From NCBI RefSeq assembly GCF_028401415.2, contig NZ_CP171821.2, forward strand, positions 806,001-870,000: a stretch of DNA of 64,000 nt, given 5' to 3'. The stretch comes from Glaciecola sp028401415. Its GTDB lineage: Bacteria; Pseudomonadota; Gammaproteobacteria; Enterobacterales; Alteromonadaceae. Numbering within the stretch: position 1 is the stretch's first letter; every line of letters begins with the position of its first letter. Shown here piece after piece: positions 53,826 to 63,487 of this stretch. A program made the translations under genes and the position numbers. Below the pieces are notes generated by a model that was not told where the DNA came from, searched no databases, and was given only the letters and a program-made list of their open reading frames with translations.

Positions 53826-55202
53826 ATGATAAGCGTATTTGATATGTTTAAAGTGGGCATTGGCCCATCAAGCTCTCATACCGTTGGCCCAATGCGAGCC
53901 GCTTATCAGTTTGCGACTGAGATAATGCACACCAGTGGCCTTAGCGAATCTATTGATAGCGTGCGAACAGAGCTATATGGCTCACTTGGACAAACTGGCA
54001 AGGGGCACGGCACTGGCAAAGCAGTCATCCTAGGACTAATAGGATTTACACCTGACAATGTGCCTGTCAGCAAAGTAGACGCAATATTAAATACCGTAGA
54101 GCGCGAGCAATCGCTTGATTTGCTTCAAAACAAACGCATCGCTTTCCCTCAACAGGGCGCCATTGTCTTTCATCGACGAAAGTCACTCCCTCTGCATGCA
54201 AATGGAATGACGCTATTTGCAATGAAAGGCGATGAATGCATTTTTCATAAGACCTATTACTCTATCGGTGGTGGATTTATTGTTGAGGAGGCGGACTTCG
54301 CAACGCAAAAGCAAGAGCAAATCGCTCAGCAACAACTCGATGCACCCTTCCCTTTTTCCACGGCTGCTGAAATGCTGATTCACTGTAAAAATAACGGTTT
54401 TCGTATTAGCTCCATGATGCTTAAAAATGAGGCTATTGTGCGTGAGGAGTCCGTCACTCGCTCAGAACTTGTGCGTATTTGGGGTGTCATGAAAGACTGC
54501 GTGCAGCATGGTATAGAGACCGAAGGCGTCCTGCCTGGGGGATTAAAAGTCACACGCCGTGCGCCAGCCCTGTATCAACGCTTACAAAATGAAAAAAACG
54601 ATGACCCGATGCAGGTCATGGATTGGGTGAACATGTACGCCCTGGCAGTTAATGAAGAAAATGCAGCAGGTGGGCGCGTAGTAACTGCGCCAACGAATGG
54701 TGCTGCTGGGATTATTCCAGCGGTAATGTGTTATTACGATAAGTTCATCCGCCCGCTAGATGAAGACACAGCCTGCCGCTTCTTGCTTACCGCAGGTGCA
54801 ATCGCGATTTTGTATAAAAAGAACGCGTCCATTTCCGGTGCCGAGGTTGGCTGTCAAGGCGAGGTAGGCGTTGCTTGTTCGATGGCGGCAGGCGCATTGA
54901 CCGAGATTTTGGGCGGCTCGGTGGATGCCGTCGAAAACGCGGCTGAAATTGGCATGGAGCATAATTTAGGGCTAACGTGTGACCCTGTTGGTGGCTTGGT
55001 GCAAGTGCCTTGTATTGAACGCAATGCGATGGGCGCAATTAAAGCGATAAATGCATCGCGCTTGGCTTTAAGGGGCACCGGCACGCAGAAAGTATCGTTG
55101 GATAAAGTTATTAAAACGATGTGGGACACGGGCAACGACATGAAAACCAAGTATAAAGAAACCGCGCGCGGCGGCTTGGCGGTCAATATCATAGAGTGCT
55201 GA
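53826..55202 (+). CDS. sdaA: L-serine ammonia-lyase (4Fe-4S)
   Basis: The 458-residue enzyme deaminates L-serine to pyruvate. It starts ISVFDMFKVGIGPSSSHTVGPM, typical of the single-chain type, and has TAPTNGAAGIIPAV with cluster cysteines Cys343, Cys385 and Cys396 (GCQGEVGVAC, LTCDPVGGLVQVPC). AAAGGA is 6-7 bases before the ATG. It appears to be monocistronic and converges with the GGDEF-EAL gene 18 bp later. Confidence 0.95.
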   Translation: MISVFDMFKVGIGPSSSHTVGPMRAAYQFATEIMHTSGLSESIDSVRTELYGSLGQTGKGHGTGKAVILGLIGFTPDNVPVSKVDAILNTVEREQSLDLLQNKRIAFPQQGAIVFHRRKSLPLHANGMTLFAMKGDECIFHKTYYSIGGGFIVEEADFATQKQEQIAQQQLDAPFPFSTAAEMLIHCKNNGFRISSMMLKNEAIVREESVTRSELVRIWGVMKDCVQHGIETEGVLPGGLKVTRRAPALYQRLQNEKNDDPMQVMDWVNMYALAVNEENAAGGRVVTAPTNGAAGIIPAVMCYYDKFIRPLDEDTACRFLLTAGAIAILYKKNASISGAEVGCQGEVGVACSMAAGALTEILGGSVDAVENAAEIGMEHNLGLTCDPVGGLVQVPCIERNAMGAIKAINASRLALRGTGTQKVSLDKVIKTMWDTGNDMKTKYKETARGGLAVNIIEC

Positions 55203-55220
55203 GCCGCTCGCTTTGCACCA

Positions 55221-58200
55221 CTAACTTTTTTTCAATCGCAGTAGTTTCTTGTTTATATCTTCTTGGTATTTTTTCAAAGGATTGGGTGGCGGTTGCTTGA
55301 TGTCAAACACAGGAGGAACAGTTTTCACAAAGTCAACAATGTTATCTGCAGGCATTGGCTTGGCTATAAAATAACCTTGCGCAAAATCAGCCCTTAGATT
55401 TTGAAGTTCCTGAAGCTGGCGCTGAGACTCTATGCCCTCAGCGGTAACCTGCATACGCAAACTCTTACCTAAGGTGACTGTAGCACGCACTATTTCAAGC
55501 GCGTCCTCATTGATCTTACCATCATTTTCGATAGCATCGATAAAGCGCCGATCAATTTTGATGTGCTGAACCGGCAGTTGATTAAGGTATGCTAACGATG
55601 AATAGCCCGTACCAAAGTCGTCAATGGCAAGTTCAATACCGCGCATTATTATCTGGTCTAGCAAATGTTTAATGTGTTCGTTATTTTCAATCAGCGTCGA
55701 CTCTGTAAGTTCAAGTTTAAGATACTTCCCATCTAAGCCTGTGCTGCCTAGCACGGAGTCAATTGTTTCAATAAAGGAATTACCACTCAGCTGATTACTT
55801 GATAGATTAACCGACACACTAAAATCTGTCAGACAGTCTATCAGTTGCCATTGCCTGAGCTGCTGACAAGCGGTTTTCAATACCCATTTGCCTATGTCTA
55901 CAATAAGCCCAGTTTCTTCAGCCATGGGAATAAAGACATCTGGCGGTACGTTGCCTCGTTCAGGATGCTCCCAGCGGATGAGCGCTTCACAGCCTGTTAT
56001 CTTCTTGCTTTGAACATCTAATAGAGGCTGATACACCAAATAAAACTGTTCATTTGCAACGGCTTTATGAAGGTCGCTTTCAAGCTCAGAAAGCGCTAGC
56101 GTCTCCTTACGCATTTCTCGGTCAAAAATTTTAAATGTGCCTTTACCCGCTTGTTTGGCGTTATACATAGCAATATCGGCATCACGAAGCGCACCTGTGA
56201 CTGCCGTGTAGGTATCATCGCAAAGCACAAGCCCGACGCTCATGTGAAAATGAATCAAAATTTTATCGAATACAAATGGTTCTTTAAAGGCATCGATAAT
56301 GTCGTGACCAAGTTGCTCTAATGCGGGTAAATCGATCACATTCTCTGCGATGACAGTAAATTCGTCGCCACCTAATCGAGCAGCATGCTGATTTTCGTCC
56401 AGCAGCTTCGAAAGTCTCATGCCGCTGGCAATGAGCAACTCATCGCCAATGCTGTGTCCATGGGTGTCATTAATTTGTTTGAATCTATCGCCATCTAAAA
56501 ACATAAGTGCGAAAGGTTGGGGATTATCACCTTGATTTTTAGCGATCAGGGAGGTGAGGCGTTTGATAATCCACTCTCGATTGGGAAGACCGGTCAATGA
56601 GTCATGAAAGGCCAAATGAAAGAGCTTACTCTCGGCAACTTTTCTCTCGTTTACTTCAACCTGAAGCTCTGCCGTGCGATGCTTAACGCGCTCCTCGAGT
56701 TCAGAATTGAGCTTTGCGAGGGAGTCGCTCGCGTATTCTAATTCAGAGGCATATTCTTTAAGCTGCTGTGTCTTTTCTTCGACTTTTTCGGCGAGTTCTC
56801 GTTCTCGACTTCTGATTAAGGAGATACGCCATTTTACAAAGCCGTAAGCGAGCAAAAATGCCAAAATCACAAAAATGACTCTTGCCCACCAGGTTTGCCA
56901 CCAAGGGTTTAAGATAGTAAACGAGAAGGAGTCACCCAAATTATCCCAACGTTCGTTGCTATTGGCAGCATACACTTCAAACTCATACTCACCTGCCGGC
57001 AAGTTATCAAATTTTGCAAAGCGCTCGGCAGCCGTCGTTTGAACAAAGTCCTGCTGCCATCCTTTTAAGCGATACTTAAATAAATTGTATTCAGGGTAGA
57101 TAAAACTTAAGCTCGTAAAATCGACACGTAGGCTATTCTTATCATGAGCGAGCGCTAATGTATCCCGCATGTCGGAAGCTACTCTTGGGTCAAATATCTC
57201 ACTTCGGCCGCTGCTTATATTTGCAAAGGCAATTTGAGAAATGTGGGTTGTGGGCTTGCTTAGATCTTCGGAAAGCTCATTAAGTCTTATCATGTTCACC
57301 CCCCGCTTGTTGGGGATAAATAGTTCATTACCGATTCTCGCAAACTCTCCGTGTGTGCTCAGGGCATTTCCAACGAGTCCGTCGCGTGCATAGAAAGTTT
57401 GTATCTTTTTATTGTCGGTGTTTAAGACAGACAGCCCATTATTGGTTGCAATCCAAAGCCTGTTATATTCGTCTTTGTACAGGTAATTGACACCATTATC
57501 GGAAAGACCCTCTGCGCTTGTATAATGAACACGCTCATTCGTCAGCGAATTGTACTTCACTAGACCATTGACAGTGCCTATCCATATTTCCTCATATGAC
57601 TCAACTAAAACAAAAAACATGCGGTTGTTTTCAAAGTCGAGCAGACGTGAAAACTCCATCGTCTTCAAATCAAGATATTCCAGCGCATTTTGTCCTGCTA
57701 TGAAGATCTTATTGTCAAACAACTGCATGTGAGTGATTTCGGAGTTGGTAATCTGAGACTTTCCGCCGCGCGCTTTGTGAATATAGTTTGTGAAGCTTTT
57801 AGTTTCAAAATCAAAGTACTGCAGACCAAAGCCCCAAACACTGATCCATAACCCCTTTTTATCTGGCAGTATGAAAAACACATTGTTTCCTGCCAGGCTT
57901 TTTGAAAGCAGCTTACTGGGATCGTGCTCAAATCGTTCAACCTCATAGGTCTCTGGATTTATACGGCTTAAGCCGCCAGCCCATGCACCTGCCCAAATAA
58001 AGCCTGATGAATCCTCTGCCACAGAAATGATTGCATTTGCTGCTAGTGAATTTTGCTTAAGCGGATCATGGCGAAGATTCTTAAACTCGCCTGTTTCAAT
58101 ATTAACAATATTGATGCCGCCGCCATCTGTTCCAATCCACATCTCGTTATTTTCACGCACAACAGCATCGAATGAATGCGGAAAATAATCCCCAGAAGAA

Positions 58201-59327
58201 TCGCTAATTTTATCGCGCAGTCGTTTGAAAACTTCAAGGCGCGGTGTAACTCGGTAAATACCGTAATTGTTAACTGAAATCCATAAAGAACCGTTATTGT
58301 CTTCGGATATGTCTTCAATTGTGGCAAATGGAAGTTTTCCCAGTTCATCAATTGCAGAACGCAGACACATAAACGTTTTAGTACTATGTTTGAATAAACA
58401 AAGCCCCTCTTTTTCCAAGCCCACCCACAGATTATTGGCAGTATCAATAAATACGGTGGTTATATGGCTGGTCGGCAGGCTACTGGCACGATTCTCAACC
58501 GAAAATATTTTATAGCTGAAGTCTTTGGTGTTTAAGCGCATGAGACCTTTCGGTGTACCTAACCATAGCAGCGAGCGCGCCTCATCAATTGCAATATTGC
58601 GAATAAGAATCGTAGGGAAAATAGCGTTAAGAGCGGTTTCTACTGCTCGGGTAGTAGCGTCTTCGACTTTAAAGGTATACAAGCCCGAGTCTGCTGCTAA
58701 CCATAAACGATTTTCGACTTTTTCGTAGGCCATACCATGCACAAGGTTAGTGTTGAGCCCCAGTGCCGATAAATCATGCACAGCCTTGACCTTATTGCTA
58801 TCTGGGTCGAACTGAATTAGTCCAATTTCTGTGCCTGATGTGATCCAAAATTGACCTGCATCATCTTCTACAATGCTGTTTATTCGCTGTCTATATTCGT
58901 AGTTAACGGCTTCAAAGGATTGCGTCTCATAATTGAAACGAAATAATCCGTGGTCTCCTACCCAAAGATTTTGTTTGCTATCAAGAAACAAAAATGGAAT
59001 TTGCGTGCCGGTAATCGACTTGGCTTTTGGCAAAATAAAGCGCTCAAATGAGTAACCGTCGTATCGCTGTACACCATTATTACTCGCCGTCCATATATAG
59101 CCCTGCTTGTCTTGCTCGCTCTTACGCACGAAGTTTTCGTCGAGGTCACTTGCTGTGTAAGCAGGAATCGCTCGATAATGCGAAATTGAGTCTAGCTTTT
59201 CAGCATCCACACCAATACCAACAGCCTGAGCAAACGAGCAACAGGCAAAAACGTACCCCATCAATAATGCGATGACGCCTGAACTTAAGCGATGGTTTGA
59301 GCGCTTGCTATTCTTACCAATTGTCAA
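55221..59327 (-). CDS. Two-component-type beta-propeller sensor with GGDEF and EAL domains
   Basis: The 1368-residue protein has an export signal (about 14-38), some twelve or more Reg_prop-type repeats (for example LWLAADSGLYTFK, MWIGTDGGGINI, IWAGAWAGGLSRI; about 60-720), a Y_Y_Y domain (about 745-805), one transmembrane helix (about 815-833), a coiled coil, GGDEF (motif GGDEF at 986-990) and EAL (EAL at 1114-1116, with DDFGTGYSS and TAEGIE). Both cyclic-di-GMP motifs look intact; no RxxD I-site stands in front of GGDEF. It probably senses a periplasmic signal and makes or degrades c-di-GMP. The propeller plus Y_Y_Y sensor resembles glycan-sensing hybrid two-component proteins of Bacteroidetes. 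Confidence 0.92.
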   Translation of the reverse strand: MTIGKNSKRSNHRLSSGVIALLMGYVFACCSFAQAVGIGVDAEKLDSISHYRAIPAYTASDLDENFVRKSEQDKQGYIWTASNNGVQRYDGYSFERFILPKAKSITGTQIPFLFLDSKQNLWVGDHGLFRFNYETQSFEAVNYEYRQRINSIVEDDAGQFWITSGTEIGLIQFDPDSNKVKAVHDLSALGLNTNLVHGMAYEKVENRLWLAADSGLYTFKVEDATTRAVETALNAIFPTILIRNIAIDEARSLLWLGTPKGLMRLNTKDFSYKIFSVENRASSLPTSHITTVFIDTANNLWVGLEKEGLCLFKHSTKTFMCLRSAIDELGKLPFATIEDISEDNNGSLWISVNNYGIYRVTPRLEVFKRLRDKISDSSGDYFPHSFDAVVRENNEMWIGTDGGGINIVNIETGEFKNLRHDPLKQNSLAANAIISVAEDSSGFIWAGAWAGGLSRINPETYEVERFEHDPSKLLSKSLAGNNVFFILPDKKGLWISVWGFGLQYFDFETKSFTNYIHKARGGKSQITNSEITHMQLFDNKIFIAGQNALEYLDLKTMEFSRLLDFENNRMFFVLVESYEEIWIGTVNGLVKYNSLTNERVHYTSAEGLSDNGVNYLYKDEYNRLWIATNNGLSVLNTDNKKIQTFYARDGLVGNALSTHGEFARIGNELFIPNKRGVNMIRLNELSEDLSKPTTHISQIAFANISSGRSEIFDPRVASDMRDTLALAHDKNSLRVDFTSLSFIYPEYNLFKYRLKGWQQDFVQTTAAERFAKFDNLPAGEYEFEVYAANSNERWDNLGDSFSFTILNPWWQTWWARVIFVILAFLLAYGFVKWRISLIRSRERELAEKVEEKTQQLKEYASELEYASDSLAKLNSELEERVKHRTAELQVEVNERKVAESKLFHLAFHDSLTGLPNREWIIKRLTSLIAKNQGDNPQPFALMFLDGDRFKQINDTHGHSIGDELLIASGMRLSKLLDENQHAARLGGDEFTVIAENVIDLPALEQLGHDIIDAFKEPFVFDKILIHFHMSVGLVLCDDTYTAVTGALRDADIAMYNAKQAGKGTFKIFDREMRKETLALSELESDLHKAVANEQFYLVYQPLLDVQSKKITGCEALIRWEHPERGNVPPDVFIPMAEETGLIVDIGKWVLKTACQQLRQWQLIDCLTDFSVSVNLSSNQLSGNSFIETIDSVLGSTGLDGKYLKLELTESTLIENNEHIKHLLDQIIMRGIELAIDDFGTGYSSLAYLNQLPVQHIKIDRRFIDAIENDGKINEDALEIVRATVTLGKSLRMQVTAEGIESQRQLQELQNLRADFAQGYFIAKPMPADNIVDFVKTVPPVFDIKQPPPNPLKKYQEDINKKLLRLKKS

Positions 59328-59574
59328 TGGAACTCGTCTCGGTTGGTTTAGCTTCCGTGTTATGAGTTTGCTTCAGCACACCATCGCGCTGAAATTGATT
59401 TTTCGTAGTCTTAGGAAAGATATCGGCGCCATCTTTCTATTATTTAGATAATAAACGTATTTCCGATGGATTGAGGGTATGTAGAAGACGCTTAATCAAA
59501 GCGATCACGTGAGAACACCGCATGGAAAATGAGCAATCATTCAAGGTGTCATAATGTGCTTATTAAGAATACCC

Positions 59575-60549
59575 TTACTTTACTGGCAGCGTGAGGCCTT
59601 TAAACATCTTTTCAACCTCATCATTGTTCTTTTGCATCATCGCGCGCTCAACCACATCTTTAGTAAGGTGGGGGGCAAATCGTTCAATGAACTCGTACAT
59701 GTAATTGCGTAAAAACGAACCTTTGCGAAAACCGATTTTGGTTGTGCTGTAATCAAAGAGGTGACTGGCATCAATTTTAACTAAGTCAGAATCCAGCTTT
59801 TCGTCAACCGCCATAGAGGCAATCACGCCAATACCAACACCAAGTCGCACATAGGTTTTAATAACATCTGCATCTGTTGCAGTGAATACGATTTTTGGCT
59901 CTAATCCTGCCTCCGTAAATGCTCTATCCAATTCCGAGCGACCCGTGAACCCGAACACATAGGTTACCAAAGAGTACTTGGCAATATCCTCTATTGTGAT
60001 GGTAGATTTTTTCGCCAAGGGATGAGCCTTGTTCACAATAACCGAGCGATTCCAGTGATAGCATGGCAACATCACCAAGTCGTTATACAAATGCAGTGAT
60101 TCAGTCGCAATGGCAAAATCAGCCTCGCCTTTTGCAGCCAGATCGCTGATTTGCGATGGCGTACCCTGATGCATATGCAGCGATACTTTGGGATATTTTG
60201 ACATAAAGCCTTTAATGACTTCTGGCAAGGCATAGCGCGCTTGAGTGTGCGTGGTGGCAATATTAAGTTTGCCTTGGTCAGGAAGCGTGTGTTCTCTGGC
60301 AACTGCTTTGATGCTCTCCACCTTTGCAAGAATTTCACGCGATATATTAATTACTTCCTTACCCGCTTCTGTTACATGCGTCAGATGCTTACCACTTCTG
60401 CCGAAAATTTGAATACCTAATTCATCTTCGAGCATTCGCACCTGTTTGCTAATACCGGGTTGAGAGGTAAATAGCGTTTCGGCTGTCGCCGACACGTTAA
60501 GGTTATTGTTTAGAACCTCTACGATGTATCTAAGTTGTTGTAGTTTCAT
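59575..60549 (-). CDS. cysB: LysR-type regulator CysB
   Basis: The 324-residue regulator starts MKLQQLRYIVEVLNNNLNVSATAETLFTSQPGISKQVRMLEDELG, the characteristic CysB/Cbl start, with the effector domain's TTHTQARYALP segment. It activates sulfate assimilation genes in response to N-acetylserine. Start 60549 is used rather than 60630 because it matches the family exactly. CysB as opposed to Cbl is the likelier choice for a single copy. The 247-bp gap to the GGDEF-EAL gene shows no feature I can support. Confidence 0.93.
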   Translation of the reverse strand: MKLQQLRYIVEVLNNNLNVSATAETLFTSQPGISKQVRMLEDELGIQIFGRSGKHLTHVTEAGKEVINISREILAKVESIKAVAREHTLPDQGKLNIATTHTQARYALPEVIKGFMSKYPKVSLHMHQGTPSQISDLAAKGEADFAIATESLHLYNDLVMLPCYHWNRSVIVNKAHPLAKKSTITIEDIAKYSLVTYVFGFTGRSELDRAFTEAGLEPKIVFTATDADVIKTYVRLGVGIGVIASMAVDEKLDSDLVKIDASHLFDYSTTKIGFRKGSFLRNYMYEFIERFAPHLTKDVVERAMMQKNNDEVEKMFKGLTLPVK

Positions 60550-60818
60550 TCTTGCCTCATCAAGGGATAAGCTAAGTGTGTGTTGGTGCGTGCGATGAAT
60601 ATGGAAACTGTCTGAGTAAAAACGCATCATGCAAAAAAATGCCTAGCGCTATAAAGATAAAGCAATCACGAAATTGGTCGATAAAGCCTTATAGAAAATT
60701 ACAGTTAAACATCATTCGGTTCAAACTTAAGTGCATAAGAAAACCGCAATTTATGCGTTTTTGCAAGTACCTTTTGGTATTTATTTTGTTTCAACCCAAG
60801 GCGAATGGATTTATAACG

Positions 60819-61547
60819 GTGTCAGACGAAGCACATACAGGTTCAGGTGAGCAGCATGCTCGAGGCAAAGAATTGGTCGATTTTTCTTCGGTCATGGCGG
60901 TTGCCATACACGATATGAAAAACTCACTGAGTCTGCTTATGCAGTCAATTGAGCAGATGTCAGCAAAACTGCCAGTGGATGCAAAGGATGCTCACGACGG
61001 TCTCAATAGCGTGCATTATGAGGCCAATCGTATGAACACCACCTTGGTACAAGTGCTCTCACTTTACCGTGCAGAAATCGACGCCTTGCCTGTCAACATT
61101 GATGAAGTGTTTATTGCAGAGCTGTTTGACGAAATCGTTGATAGCAACGCCATGTATACCTCGCAACAAGGCATTGAAGTCACGGTTGAGGTAGACGAAG
61201 AACTGTCTTGGTATTTAGACAGGGAGCTAATTTACTTGCTTTTGCACGATGTTCTGATAAACGCCGTTCGTTATGGCTGCAGCAAAATTAGTCTTAGCGC
61301 ACGCATCGAAAATACCTTCATGGTTGTAGAAGTCGAAGACGATGGTCCAGGCTATCCTGACAGTATGCTAGAAATGTCGAGCGTGACACTCACTCAGCAC
61401 TGTATAAGCGAAGGACGAACTGGTCTTGGATTATTTTTTGCCCGACTTATGGCAAAAACGCATAAGAATATGGATAAGCGTGGCTCTATTGAGTTAAGCA
61501 ACAGCAGTGAAACCGGTGGCAGTGTGTTCACGCTGCGACTGCCGTAA
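60819..61547 (+). CDS. Soluble histidine kinase
   Basis: The protein has an H-box AVAIHDMKNSLSLLMQSIEQM, an N-box LLLHDVLINAVRYG, DDGPGYPDSM and GRTGLGLFFARLM, the full HATPase set. From GTG 60819 it has 242 residues and no transmembrane segment. The frame is open back to 60576, but that part is basic and low in family similarity; ATG 60753 (MRFCKYLLVF) is an alternative that would add a short hydrophobic stretch. No response regulator is adjacent. A 258-residue coiled-coil membrane protein follows 27 bp later. Confidence 0.8.
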   Translation: MSDEAHTGSGEQHARGKELVDFSSVMAVAIHDMKNSLSLLMQSIEQMSAKLPVDAKDAHDGLNSVHYEANRMNTTLVQVLSLYRAEIDALPVNIDEVFIAELFDEIVDSNAMYTSQQGIEVTVEVDEELSWYLDRELIYLLLHDVLINAVRYGCSKISLSARIENTFMVVEVEDDGPGYPDSMLEMSSVTLTQHCISEGRTGLGLFFARLMAKTHKNMDKRGSIELSNSSETGGSVFTLRLP

Positions 61548-61574
61548 CCTCAACTATAGTCGCGAGCAAGCAAT

Positions 61575-62351
61575 ATGAATCAGACCTACATCATTATTAT
61601 TGTTTTAATTGCCACGCTCATTGTGGCGGGCATTGCGGCGAGCGCTGTTCAGCAACATAATGAGCGAAAAGCCGCTAAAAAACGCGAAGAAATTAATCGA
61701 AATCGCACCATCCTAGATGAAACTGAAAATGCAGTAAGCGCAGCCCAGCATATGCCGCTGTCACAACGTTTAATTTCTATTTTACGCAAGCGTTCGCTTG
61801 AAGCGCTCATGGAAATTTACGAGCAAAATCCATCCAATGATCTGAAAAAGAAGGTCAATGACTTACAGAAAGCCGTTCGCGATATAAACGTAGATGAGCC
61901 GGCACCAGACCAATCTAGCTTTGAACTTCCCAAATCTGACAAAGTGATTATCAAATATATTCAAGCGATCAAAAAGTTACGTACAATAATAAGAAGCGAG
62001 CAGCGCAAAGGTAATATCGATTCAGCCGCATTCCAAACAGAAGACAAAGCGCTGGAACGCCTGCAATTAAGAGTCAATATTGACACCCTGCACAAGCGCG
62101 CAAAAGATGCTGTTGCCACGCAAATGCAAGGCTCCGCTAGACAATATCTTGAAAAAGCCATAAGCGCGCTAGCGAAACAAAAACCGCAGGATGACTATAC
62201 CGTAAATCGCGCCAAAGAGTTAATGGCGATGCTTGAGGGACTGGAAAGTACCTTGCGCGATAAGAACGTGAAAGCCGTGCTTGCCGACAAAGCCAAAGAA
62301 AAAGAAAAAGAGGATATTGATACCCTCTTTGCACCAAAGAAGAAGTGGTAA
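61575..62351 (+). CDS. Hypothetical membrane-anchored coiled-coil protein
   Basis: The 258-residue protein has one N-terminal transmembrane helix (about 5-24), a long charged helical region (about 28-240) and a Lys-rich tail (PKKKW). I recognise no domain. Topology predicted from the basic residues after the helix (HNERKAAKKR) places the bulk in the cytosol. It is co-directional with the soluble kinase 27 bp upstream and may anchor or modulate it. It meets the LysR gene tail to tail with 2 bp between the stops. Confidence 0.72.
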   Translation: MNQTYIIIIVLIATLIVAGIAASAVQQHNERKAAKKREEINRNRTILDETENAVSAAQHMPLSQRLISILRKRSLEALMEIYEQNPSNDLKKKVNDLQKAVRDINVDEPAPDQSSFELPKSDKVIIKYIQAIKKLRTIIRSEQRKGNIDSAAFQTEDKALERLQLRVNIDTLHKRAKDAVATQMQGSARQYLEKAISALAKQKPQDDYTVNRAKELMAMLEGLESTLRDKNVKAVLADKAKEKEKEDIDTLFAPKKKW

Positions 62352-62353
62352 AC

Positions 62354-63310
62354 TTAATGCTGTTTGCTACTTAAATCACTCCAAAGTGCGTGAGCTGCGC
62401 GCGAAAGAGTGTTTGGCTCTTTTGCAATCACCCCTACTCTTTTGCACAAACTTTTACTTCTTAACTCCACGCAAACTAACGATTTCGCAAGCATCTGCTG
62501 CTGGCACAATTGCGGCACAATTGCCAAACCAATACCGGTTTTGACTAACTGGCCTAGCGTGCCAAGTTGCGATGCTTCAGCCACAATTGAAGGCGTGTTC
62601 TTCATATCTGATGTACTTTGTCTCTCTAGTTTACGCAATTCTGTAATAAAAGCCTCATCGACCCACTTTCGAATGCTAGAGCCTTGATTCATTGCTACCA
62701 TTGGCTGCTTGTAAACCTCCTCAAGACTGAGGCTGCTTGCCTTGGCCAAAAGGTGCTTTTTAGGCATCACGACGCAAAAGTTGTCAGTAAGCAACGGCAG
62801 AAACTGAAGGTTTTGCAGCGTTTCTGGTTCAAACACAAATCCTAAATCAGCGCGACCAGCTCGCACTGCCTCTATCGCCTGCTCCATCACTACATCAAGT
62901 ACACGCAGCATGATGTTGGGATGTGCCTTACGGTAATCTTGCAGTATGTTAGCTAAGCGCCCTTCTGCAAATGAGGGCATGCTGGCTACAGTCAGTCGAC
63001 CTTTGTTTACGCTGAACAAGTCCTGCACATCAGTTAAAGCATTGTTCCAATCATCAATGAGTCGCTTTGCTACTGGAAGAAATGCCTGCCCCTCAGGGGT
63101 AAGTGTCACTTTTCGAGTGGAGCGACTAAACAGCTTCCCCCCAAGCTGTACCTCCATATTCTTGATTGAAGTAGATAAAGCGGGTTGAGACAAACACAAC
63201 AATGCCGCAGCCTCTGCAAAGGTAGTGGCGCTGGCTACACCAACAAAGGCACACATATTCTTATAAGAAATACTAGGAGAATGACTTTTTGATGTACGGG
63301 GGTTTGCCAT
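62354..63310 (-). CDS. LysR family transcriptional regulator
   Basis: The 318-residue protein has a winged helix-turn-helix near residues 17-76 (ATTFAEAAALLCLSQPALSTSIKNME) and a LysR effector domain (about 105-300). It is divergent from the CoA-transferase operon, with 177 bp of AT-rich sequence between starts, the normal position for a LysR regulator of its target. Ligand is probably a metabolite of that pathway (inference). Confidence 0.9.
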   Translation of the reverse strand: MANPRTSKSHSPSISYKNMCAFVGVASATTFAEAAALLCLSQPALSTSIKNMEVQLGGKLFSRSTRKVTLTPEGQAFLPVAKRLIDDWNNALTDVQDLFSVNKGRLTVASMPSFAEGRLANILQDYRKAHPNIMLRVLDVVMEQAIEAVRAGRADLGFVFEPETLQNLQFLPLLTDNFCVVMPKKHLLAKASSLSLEEVYKQPMVAMNQGSSIRKWVDEAFITELRKLERQSTSDMKNTPSIVAEASQLGTLGQLVKTGIGLAIVPQLCQQQMLAKSLVCVELRSKSLCKRVGVIAKEPNTLSRAAHALWSDLSSKQH

Positions 63311-63487
63311 ATGCGATGCTCTAAAATTTTGAATGCTTTATTCATAAATTATTTTTATTAAACCTAATATTAATTCAATTTTACAAAATACTCGAGCTCT
63401 ACAATACTAGAAGGCATTATTGATAGCACAATATGAGATTGTTCAAGCTCGTATTTGCGCAAACTAATGATATTTGGAGAGTGTGGA

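Noticed and set aside
61548..61574. Second copy of the 33.5-kb palindrome end (GTAACCTCAAC)
   Set aside because: The match is only about 10 bases and has no partner arm.
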